The notes beneath the pieces were generated by a model, which saw only the letters and a program-made list of their open reading frames with translations, ran no database searches and was not told the DNA's origin. Positions 16,079 to 23,086 of a stretch of DNA of 36,751 nucleotides are shown here, piece after piece. A program made the translations under genes and the position numbers. The first letter of the stretch is position 1. Each line of letters starts with the position of its first letter. This DNA comes from Parafrankia elaeagni (lineage in GTDB: Bacteria > Actinomycetota > Actinomycetes > Frankiales > Frankiaceae): positions 100 to 36,850 of the forward strand of contig NZ_KB893756.1 in NCBI RefSeq assembly GCF_000374165.1. Direction: 5' to 3'.

Positions 16079-17155
16079 CGATCAGGTCCTCGTCGTCGGT
16101 GGTCGGTGGCTCAGGCCCGGTCCGCCGCGGTCCGAAAAAGCCGCGGTGAATGCATTCGGCCGCAGCGTGTTCCCGACCTGACCGGTGGCCTCGGAGCCGC
16201 TTCCGGGGGTCGCCCCAGAATCCCGATGAAGCGTCCGCGACCGGTCACAGACGCCTTTGTTCCAACGTCTGCCGCCGGCGTGGACGAATATGTCTCCCTG
16301 GCCGTTCCGCGGTGCATTCCGGTGCTGGTGAGCACCGGGTTGGAGCCCGTCTTCGGCCGTGCTGACCGCGTCGATCTTCGCCCCCTCGCCGTCGCCCCGA
16401 TGCGCCGCTGCGTCCGGGCCGGTCCCGAGCCGAAACCGAACCATCAGTGCAGGTCATATGCGCGTTGCACATGCTAGGGACAGGTCGGACGGGTTGCCTG
16501 GCGGGCGCTTCGGCCCCCCGACGACCGATAGCCGAAAGTGGTATCAGAGTGTTTCCGTTGTGTTTCTGTAGTGATAGTGGATTGCATCCGTTTTGCTGGA
16601 ATCCCGTGCGGTCGCCCGGATCGAACGGGTGCGGCCGCGTGCGGAGTTGACAGTCTGGCATTCTTGTCGGCCGCTCTGGCCCGACCGTGTTACCTGACGG
16701 CTAATCTGGCGACCTGTTTACGTCTCGACCGGCGGCGCTGGTTATGTGCTAAATTCGTTCTCAGTTTCCGCCGGACGCCCCTCGGGCCGGGCCGGCGCGA
16801 TGCGGGATTCGCCTGATCCAGGCACAATTCGGGCGCGGTTCCGGCGGGTGGGGTGACCGCGGGCACCTCCGGACGGGGGTACCCGGGCCGGGTCGGGGGA
16901 GCCCCGAGCATCCGAGGTCGGAGGGTTCGGCTGCCCCGTGTCAAGCGTCGTGCGTCCGCGCGGCGTGGCGTGTCGCCGGTCGGAACACCACCTGCGGTCG
17001 CCCCCCGGTTGGCTCAGGCGGGCGGCGAGGGCGTCCGCGCGCCGGCTCGTGTGCCGGCGCCCGCGTTACCTGGGTGGGCCTTTCGCGCCGATTCGGCGGC
17101 GGCGCATAGTCTGACCGGGGGCGTCCTTCGGCGCCCGTCGCCGGCGGGAGGTTGG
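16079..17155. other. Long intergenic region between conservon 1 and the GNAT gene
   Basis: About 1.1 kb without a convincing gene. The minus-strand leader of cvnA holds CCGCGG twice (16125-16130 and 16141-16146) around an A-rich loop and, next to it, the palindrome GAATGCATTC (16148-16157). The part 16540-16770 is clearly richer in AT than the rest of the window and contains TTGACA at 16648, but no good -10 hexamer follows at the right distance. Immediately before the GNAT gene, CATAGT near 17105 could be a -10 element with a poor -35. Both promoters of this divergent pair must lie in this stretch. Confidence 0.5.
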
Positions 17156-17905
17156 ATGGGTCCGACGGGCGCGAGCCCGAGCGCGTTGCCGGAGCCTCTC
17201 GCCGGATCGGTGGCCGTCACCACCCCGGAGTCCGCGCTCGACAACCCGGTCTGGGCATCGCTGTCAGGCGTCCACGCACATGTCGCCATCGCCCACGGGC
17301 GGGCGGCGCGCTACCCACCCGAGATGTCGCCGTTCGCGGCGGTGAGCGACGACAAGGACCCCGACGCCTGGGGAGATCTCGCCGCGCTCGTCGGGCCCGG
17401 GGCGCTGCTCGGCTTCGCCGGCCTCAAGTCGCTGCCGCCGCCCGGGTGGGACGTGGTGACCGCGGTGCCCGCGGTCCAGCTGCTGGGCGATGATCTGGCG
17501 CCCCGGGCCGACCCGGAGGCGGTCCGGCTCGGCGTGGCGGACGTCCCGGAGATGCTCGACCTGGTCGCGCGGACCCAGCCGGGGCCGTTCGGGCAGCGCA
17601 CCATCGAGCTCGGCACCTACCTCGGCATCCGCCGTGGCGGCCGGCTTGTCGCGATGGCGGGGGAGCGCATGCGCTTCCCCGGCCGGACCGAGATCAGTGC
17701 CGTGTGCACCGATCCGGCGTATCGCGGCGAGGGGCTCGCCACCCGGCTCATCCTGGCGACCGCGCTGCGCGTGCACGCCCGCGGCGACCGGCCGTTCCTG
17801 CACGTCGTGGTGTCGAACATGGATGCGATCCGGCTGTACGAGACGCTCGGTTTCACCGCGCGGCGGGAGATGTCGTTCGTCCAGATGCGCACGCCGCCGG
17901 CCTAG
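17156..17905 (+). CDS. GNAT-family N-acetyltransferase (FR47-like)
   Basis: Acetyl-CoA dependent acetyltransferase, soluble, substrate unknown. The C-terminal half carries the acetyl-CoA site: ISAVCTDPAYRGEGLATRLI with the R-G-x-G-L-A loop, followed by the Asn-containing V-S-N-M-D-A-I-R-L-Y-E-T-L-G-F motif B typical of FR47-like proteins. The N-terminal 100 residues are a degenerate second GNAT-like half. The start is ATG at 17156 with GGGAGG five bases upstream, which removes about 100 residues of Arg-rich open frame that precede it. The product is 249 residues. It is followed after 138 bp by the glutathione peroxidase gene on the same strand. Confidence 0.85.
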   Translation: MGPTGASPSALPEPLAGSVAVTTPESALDNPVWASLSGVHAHVAIAHGRAARYPPEMSPFAAVSDDKDPDAWGDLAALVGPGALLGFAGLKSLPPPGWDVVTAVPAVQLLGDDLAPRADPEAVRLGVADVPEMLDLVARTQPGPFGQRTIELGTYLGIRRGGRLVAMAGERMRFPGRTEISAVCTDPAYRGEGLATRLILATALRVHARGDRPFLHVVVSNMDAIRLYETLGFTARREMSFVQMRTPPA

Positions 17906-17926
17906 TGCCGGCGGCCCGCAGATTTC

Positions 17927-17968
17927 GTCACCATGGCGGTGACAGAATCCTGGCGGTGCAGGTAGCGT
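17927..17968 (+). promoter_or_regulatory. Hairpin and weak promoter candidate before the peroxidase gene
   Basis: GTCACC and GGTGAC form a 6-bp stem at 17927-17943. Overlapping its right arm, GTGACA (17939-17944) and TAGCGT (17963-17968) are separated by 18 bp and could be a sigma-70-type promoter. An operator overlapping a -35 element is possible, but both parts are weak. Confidence 0.3.
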
Positions 17969-18043
17969 CCGATGTGTCCGCGCCTGTTCGGCGCCCGCCG
18001 CCGGGCCCGCCGCCGGGCCCGCCCATCGAGAGCCAGGTCGATC

Positions 18044-18580
18044 ATGACTGTCCATGACTTCACCGTCGAGGCGACGGACGGCGCCCCCCGCCCGCTGCGT
18101 GACTACGCCGGCAAGACGCTGCTCATCGTCAACGTCGCCAGCAAGTGCGGCCTCACTCCGCAGTACGAGGGCCTGGAGGCGCTGTATCGCGAGCTGAACG
18201 GGCGCGGCCTGGAGATTCTCGGCTTCCCGTGCAACCAGTTCGCCGGGCAGGAGCCGGGCACCAACGCCGAGATCCAGGACTTCTGCTCGACGAACTTCGG
18301 CGTGACCTTCCCGGTCTTCGCCAAGATCGAGGTAAACGGCCCCGGCGCGGACCCGCTGTACACCTATCTGCGGGCGGAGGCCCCCGGCGACTTCGGGCCC
18401 GACTCCGGCTTTCTCTTCGAGCACATCAAGCGCTCGCGGCCCGAGACGATCGGCACCGACGAGGTGAAGTGGAACTTCACCAAGTTCCTGGTGGACGGGG
18501 ACGGCAAGGTCGTCCGCCGCTTCGAGCCGAACGTCACGCCCGAGGAGATCCGCGGAGAGCTCGACTCCGTTCTCGCCTGA
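18044..18580 (+). CDS. Glutathione peroxidase family thiol peroxidase (Cys, thioredoxin type)
   Basis: Reduces hydrogen peroxide or lipid hydroperoxides. The catalytic tetrad is present: Cys35 in NVASKCGLTPQY, the Gln of FPCNQF (residues 61-66), and Trp143-Asn144 in KWNFTKF. It is a cysteine, not selenocysteine, enzyme. Cys81 in QDFCSTNFGVTFP matches the resolving cysteine of the two-Cys members that use thioredoxin and not glutathione, which fits an actinobacterium that makes mycothiol. Length is 178 residues, normal for the family. The ATG at 18044 gives a natural N-terminus; an open frame continues upstream but is Arg-rich and unlike the family. A hairpin terminator follows directly. Confidence 0.95.
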   Translation: MTVHDFTVEATDGAPRPLRDYAGKTLLIVNVASKCGLTPQYEGLEALYRELNGRGLEILGFPCNQFAGQEPGTNAEIQDFCSTNFGVTFPVFAKIEVNGPGADPLYTYLRAEAPGDFGPDSGFLFEHIKRSRPETIGTDEVKWNFTKFLVDGDGKVVRRFEPNVTPEEIRGELDSVLA

Positions 18581-18581
18581 G

Positions 18582-18619
18582 CCGGTTCCTCGGAACCCCG
18601 AGCGGGTTCCGAGGAACGG
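18582..18619 (+). terminator. Terminator hairpin after the peroxidase gene
   Basis: CCGGTTCCTCGGAACCC pairs with GGGTTCCGAGGAACGG over 16 bp with one bulged G, around a CGAGC loop. It starts one base after the stop codon. There is no T-run. Confidence 0.8.
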
Positions 18620-18744
18620 AAACGGACAGGGAACAGACGGGCAGGTAGGTCGCCGCCCGGCTCGGCCGGGCGGCGGACCGCCGGTGCCCGCCGTAGCCCG
18701 TCGGCGCAGCCGGGCCACAGCGGGGTCTCGGGGTCTCGGCCGGG

Positions 18745-19191
18745 CTACGGGCGGGCCCGCACCTCACCGATCCGGGTGACCGTCGTCCTCCCCATGTCCA
18801 CCTGCTCCCCGCAGTGCGCGCAGACGCACCGGGGGCGCAGCTCCGCGCCGCACTCGTGGGTCCAGACCGTCGGTGGCGGGCCGGTGGTCACGTACCGGTC
18901 GCCCCAGTCCATCAGGCCGAGCAGCACCGGCGTCAGTGCCCGGCCGGCCTCGGTGGCCACGTACTCGTGCCGCGGCGGATGCTCGCTGTACTGCCTCTTC
19001 TCCAGCACGCCGGCCTCGACCAGGGTGCGCAGCCGCGCTGCCAGGATGTCCCGGCTCGCCCCGGTGTTCTCGACGATCTGGTCGAACCTGCGCACCCCGA
19101 GCAGGATCTCCCGCAGGGTGAGCAGGCTCCACCGTTCACCGACGACGGCGAGCGCGTTCGCGATCGAGCACTCCCGCGCGGTTCGCCCCAT
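18745..19191 (-). CDS. HxlR-family transcriptional regulator with C-terminal Cys cluster
   Basis: Winged helix-turn-helix regulator of the HxlR/DUF24 group, 148 residues. The N-terminal signature C-S-I-A-N-A-L-A-V-V-G-E-R-W (Cys8 onward) and the recognition region FDQIVENTGASRDILAARLRTLVEAGVLEKRQY are textbook. Cys8 sits where redox-sensing relatives such as HypR have their reactive cysteine. The C-terminal part, beyond the usual HxlR end, has His112, Cys114, Cys122, Cys124 and Cys127 in a zinc-ribbon-like arrangement. Start ATG at 19191 has GGAGG seven bases upstream. It is divergent from dabA, with 685 bp and three short repeats between them, and convergent with the peroxidase gene. Control of itself or of dabA is possible but only inferred from position. 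Confidence 0.9.
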   Translation of the reverse strand: MGRTARECSIANALAVVGERWSLLTLREILLGVRRFDQIVENTGASRDILAARLRTLVEAGVLEKRQYSEHPPRHEYVATEAGRALTPVLLGLMDWGDRYVTTGPPPTVWTHECGAELRPRCVCAHCGEQVDMGRTTVTRIGEVRARP

Positions 19192-19876
19192 CGTCGGCCT
19201 CCTCGCCCGGCCGCCCCCGGCGCCGGGGGCGGCGTGGGCTGCCCGGTGCCGGATCGGCCGTGGTCCATCCGAAAATCAAACTTACCACCTCCGAGGCCAC
19301 CTTCCGTTCTCCGGCGCCGCCGATGATGTGGTGCGGGCTCTTCGCGCAATGCCCCGGCGGCGCTTGCCGTAAAGCGGCGGGGGCTTGCCGTAAAGCGGCG
19401 GCGCTTGCCGTAAAGCATTGTGCGAGGTCACGGCCTCGATGGCCGACGGAATGCGCTGGAATTTCCAGGTGGCCCGGGGTGATGGTCACCGAAAGCGTTC
19501 CGGTGATTCTCGCCACCGCGATGATCGGCACGTGTCGAGTGGGCCCAGAGTCCCCCATACTGATACATGTCGGGCGACCGGAGTGCCGATGGCGCACCGG
19601 TCAGCCTGGTCGGCCCTGGGGTGGGGTGGAGTCGGCCGCGCATTTCTCGCGGGATGCGCGGCCGCCTTCGGCAGGGGTTTTCCGCAGCGCAGCGGGCCCG
19701 GCCGGCCCTGTCGGCGGCGAAAGGCCGGTACGGGCCGTGCGTCACCGGTGGAAAGGCCGGTCGGCACCGTTCCCACGGCGCCGGAAGGCGCGTATTCGTC
19801 CCGGATCCCGTGGTATCTGCGGTATCTGGGAGAAAACCGGAGAACCGGGCCGCCACCATCGGGGACGGGAGGGGAC
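19192..19876. other. Intergenic region between the HxlR gene and dabA
   Basis: No gene is supported here: the open frame upstream of dabA is an Arg-rich extension with no conserved start. It contains three 14-bp repeats (19362-19416), a small perfect palindrome CTGGAATTTCCAG (19456-19468) and TCACCG/CGGTGA arms at 19486-19506. No reliable promoter hexamers were found; TATCT motifs at 19810-19830 are weak -10 candidates for dabA. Confidence 0.5.
19362..19416. repeat. Three direct repeats of a 14-bp unit, candidate regulator sites
   Basis: GCTTGCCGTAAAGC occurs exactly at 19362-19375, 19383-19396 and 19403-19416, with 21 and 20 bp between starts, which is two helical turns. Each unit also has GCTT/AAGC ends in inverted order. 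Regular phasing on one face of the helix suggests cooperative binding of a protein. It is 170 bp upstream of the HxlR start and 460 bp upstream of dabA. Confidence 0.6.
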
Positions 19877-22800
19877 ATGGCTCACGTCGAGGACCAGAGC
19901 GAGCTGATCACCCGCATTGTCGAGGAGGTGGCCGAGCTTCTGCCGCCGCAGGCCCCCCTCGGGTACTTCTCGCATCACAACCCCCTACACGCCCTGGAGG
20001 AGCTCCCGTTCTCGCGCGCGGTCGAGCACGCCTCGGCGATGCTGGGCACGCAGGCCTTCCAGACGGAGGAGTCGTTCGCCGCCCACCTGTCCTCCGGCCG
20101 CATCCTGGCCCGTGACCTCGTCGCCGTTCTGGCGCAGCACGACAGCTCCGCCCCGGCGATCGGGGGCACCGGCACCCGTCCCGGAACCGAGATCGTCCCG
20201 GGCGGGCCCAGCTGGGACGACTTCCGGCTCGCCCGGCTCGGGCTGTTCGTCGACGTCCCCCGGGCCGCCGGGGTTCCGTGGCGGCTGTCGGACGGCGGGG
20301 AGCTGCGTGAGTTCCACCCGCTGGTCTCCGCGGCGCGCCGCGACGAGCTGACCCGGCAGGCCCGGCGGCGCTTCCCGTCCGAGCGGCGGCGCACCCGGCT
20401 GGGCCGCACCACCGCACGCGCCGCCCTGCGGGCCCGGCTGCTGACCGAACTGTGGGCCGACCTGGCGCGCCACGCCCCGCCGGCCGTCCCGCCGCCCGCC
20501 CTCCCGCGCCGACGCGACCAGCTGCTCGAGCGTTTCGGCGTGGACGTCGACGAGGCCGTCCACCCGGTGCTGACAGCGCTGTGCGCGGCCTTCCTCGACC
20601 AGGGGATGGCCGCCTGGGATCTGCCGCATCGCGAGCAGGGCCTGCTCACCGCGTTCCGGCACCTCCACGGCACGATGGGCGCCCCTCGCGACCCGCTCTG
20701 GGCCCTGCTCGGCGGTCATCTCCGTCAGCAGCTCCGGGGTGACTGGTCGGCGCCGCGGACGGTCGCCTGGGCGCTGTGGTCGCTGGGCGTGCCGGTGCCT
20801 GCCTGGGCGGGCGCGATCCGGGCGACGCTGGTGTCGCTGCGCGGCTGGGCGGGGATGGTCCGCCAGTTCGAGTGCCACCCCGACCGGGCCCCTTCCCAGC
20901 CGGCGCCGGCGCGCCTCATGGACTATCTCGCCGTCCAGCTCACGCTCGAGGCGGTCGCCACCCACAACCTGCTGGGACGCCTCGCCGGCCCCGGTGCCGG
21001 CCCCGAGGTCCTCGGCCCGCTCGACTCGTTCGACTCGCTCGGCCCCGGCGCGCAGAGCGGGGCGGACCTGGAGCTGGTCTACGAGGCGTTCATCCTCGCC
21101 CAGATCATGGACGTCGACACCGAGCTGCTCGGCGACCCGCGGTGGGCGGGGGCCTGGCTCGGCGCCGTCGCCGGGCTCGGGTCGCGGGAGCGGCGCTGGC
21201 TGCTGCACCTCGCGTACGAGCGGCGCTACCGCACCCAGATCCTCGACGCCCTCGCCGCGCACGACCAGCGCCTCCCCGATATCGTCCCGCCCGCCGACTT
21301 CCAGGCCGTGTTCTGCATGGACGAGCGGGAGGAGTCGCTGCGCCGGCACCTGGAGGAGATCCACCCGCGGGTCCGCACCTTCGGCGCCGCCGGCTACTTC
21401 GGTGTCGCGATGGCCTACCAGGGCCTCGACGACGTCCGCCCGCGGGCGCTGTGCCCCGTGGCCATCACGCCCACCACCCTGGTCGTCGAACGTGCCGTGG
21501 AGGCCGGCGAGGTGGCGGCCTACGAGCGGTCGCGGCGCCGCGACGCCCATCGCCACCACATCCTCACGGCCGCCCGCGGCAGCTCCGGACGCCCCGCCGG
21601 GTACGCCGCGGTGGCCGGGCTCGCCGGGCTGCTTCCGCTGGCGGTCGGCGCCGTCGCGCCGAGAAGCGCCGGTGAGCGGGGCCGGCCGCGGACCGGTGAT
21701 CACCAGGGTGACGATCACCGGGACGGCGAGCGGCCGCGGACGCGCCTCGCCCTCGAAGCCGCCGAGACGGCCGAAGCCGTGAAAACGGTCGGCCTGGTGC
21801 CCGGCGTCGGCACGCGGCCGCTGCGGCCGGGGTTCACCGTCGCGGAGATGACCGAGATCGTCGACACGCTGCTCACGACGATCGGCCTGACCGGCCCGGC
21901 GGGGCCCCTCGTCTTCGTGATCGGGCACGGCTCGTCCAGCGTCAACAACCCGCATGCGGCGGCCTACGACTGCAGTGCCACCGGCGGCGGCCGCAGCGGC
22001 CCGAACGCGCGGGCGTTCGCCGCCATGGCGAACCACCCGCAGGTCCGTGCAGAGCTGGCACGCCGCGGACGCCCGATCTGGCCGGGAGCCTGGTTCGTCG
22101 GCGGCCACCACGACACCTGCGAGGGCTCGCTGACCTGCTACGACACCGACCTTGTGCCCGCCCACCTGCAGACCCCGCTCGCCCGGGCCACCGAGGCGCT
22201 GCGGTCAGCCGTCGAGCTCGACGCGCACGAGCGCTGCCGCCGGTTCGAAACGGTCGGACCCGACGTGGCCGCGGGTGCCGCGCACGCCCACGTGCGGGGG
22301 CGCTCGACCGACATCGCCCAGTCACGCCCCGAGTACGGGCACAGCACCAACGCCACCTGCGTGATCGGGCGTCGCTCGCGAACCCGCGGGCTGTACCTCG
22401 ACCGGAGATCCTTCCTGGTCTCCTACGACCCCACCACCGATGCGGACGGGGCGGTGCTCACCCGGCTGCTCCTGTCCGCGGGGCCGGTCGGCGCCGGCAT
22501 CAGCCTCGAGTACTACTTCAGCCGGGTCGACCCCACCGGGTTCGGCGCCGGGTCGAAGCTCCCGCACAACATCAGCGGTCTGGTGGGCGTCATGGACGGG
22601 CACGCCTCCGACCTGCGCACCGGCATGCCCTGGCAGTCGGTGGAGATCCACGAGCCGATGCGGCTGCTGATGATCGTGGAGGCGGAGCCGGAGCTGCTGG
22701 CCCGGATCGTGCGGGACAGTCCGCCGCTGCGCAGGCTCGTCGACGGCGGCTGGATCCAGCTCGTCGCCTGGGACCCGTACTCGCCACGGACCTGGGTCCA

Positions 22801-23086
22801 CCGCGACGGCGGTTTCGAGGCGCACGAACCGGAGAACCTCCGCCTGCCCGTGGTGGCCCGTTCGGAGCACTACTACGCGGGCCAGCGTGACCATCTGCCG
22901 CCCGCGCACGTCCTCGCCGCCTTCGGCGCTCCGTCCCCCGAGCGGGTTCTCGAGCCGGTTCCGGAACCGGTTCCGGAACCGGAGCCGGAGCCGGAGCCGG
23001 GCGCGGGCGGGCGCCGTCAGGCGGCGGTCATCCGGCTGCCCGAGCAGGCCCACGAACCGCGACCGGTCCGGCAGGACAGTTCATGA
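19877..23086 (+). CDS. dabA: DabA (DUF2309), inorganic-carbon transport subunit
   Basis: Cytoplasmic-face subunit of the DAB complex, which hydrates CO2 to bicarbonate with a beta-carbonic-anhydrase-like zinc site driven by ion flow through DabB. The four zinc-site residues are present: Cys480 and Asp482 in VFCMDERE, His684 in IGHGSSS and Cys699 in AAYDCSA; the spacing of 15 between His and Cys equals that in characterised DabA. Other family blocks are FSHHNPLHALEELPF near the N-terminus and GPNARAFA. At 1069 residues it is longer than the usual 800-1000 owing to a disordered PEPVPEPE tail (about 1010-1040). ATG at 19877 is chosen for its GGAGG five bases upstream; 150 residues of low-complexity frame precede it. 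The stop overlaps dabB by ATGA, so translation is coupled. Confidence 0.92.
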   Translation: MAHVEDQSELITRIVEEVAELLPPQAPLGYFSHHNPLHALEELPFSRAVEHASAMLGTQAFQTEESFAAHLSSGRILARDLVAVLAQHDSSAPAIGGTGTRPGTEIVPGGPSWDDFRLARLGLFVDVPRAAGVPWRLSDGGELREFHPLVSAARRDELTRQARRRFPSERRRTRLGRTTARAALRARLLTELWADLARHAPPAVPPPALPRRRDQLLERFGVDVDEAVHPVLTALCAAFLDQGMAAWDLPHREQGLLTAFRHLHGTMGAPRDPLWALLGGHLRQQLRGDWSAPRTVAWALWSLGVPVPAWAGAIRATLVSLRGWAGMVRQFECHPDRAPSQPAPARLMDYLAVQLTLEAVATHNLLGRLAGPGAGPEVLGPLDSFDSLGPGAQSGADLELVYEAFILAQIMDVDTELLGDPRWAGAWLGAVAGLGSRERRWLLHLAYERRYRTQILDALAAHDQRLPDIVPPADFQAVFCMDEREESLRRHLEEIHPRVRTFGAAGYFGVAMAYQGLDDVRPRALCPVAITPTTLVVERAVEAGEVAAYERSRRRDAHRHHILTAARGSSGRPAGYAAVAGLAGLLPLAVGAVAPRSAGERGRPRTGDHQGDDHRDGERPRTRLALEAAETAEAVKTVGLVPGVGTRPLRPGFTVAEMTEIVDTLLTTIGLTGPAGPLVFVIGHGSSSVNNPHAAAYDCSATGGGRSGPNARAFAAMANHPQVRAELARRGRPIWPGAWFVGGHHDTCEGSLTCYDTDLVPAHLQTPLARATEALRSAVELDAHERCRRFETVGPDVAAGAAHAHVRGRSTDIAQSRPEYGHSTNATCVIGRRSRTRGLYLDRRSFLVSYDPTTDADGAVLTRLLLSAGPVGAGISLEYYFSRVDPTGFGAGSKLPHNISGLVGVMDGHASDLRTGMPWQSVEIHEPMRLLMIVEAEPELLARIVRDSPPLRRLVDGGWIQLVAWDPYSPRTWVHRDGGFEAHEPENLRLPVVARSEHYYAGQRDHLPPAHVLAAFGAPSPERVLEPVPEPVPEPEPEPEPGAGGRRQAAVIRLPEQAHEPRPVRQDSS
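22950..23002. repeat. Short tandem repeats at the end of dabA
   Basis: Copies of ggttccggaacc and then ggagcc encode PEPVPEPVPEPEPEPEP. It is a simple-sequence linker in the C-terminal tail. Confidence 0.75.

Noticed and set aside
19362-19416. Possible CRISPR array
   Set aside because: Repeats are 14 bp and gaps are only 6-7 bp; there are no spacers of proper length and no cas genes.
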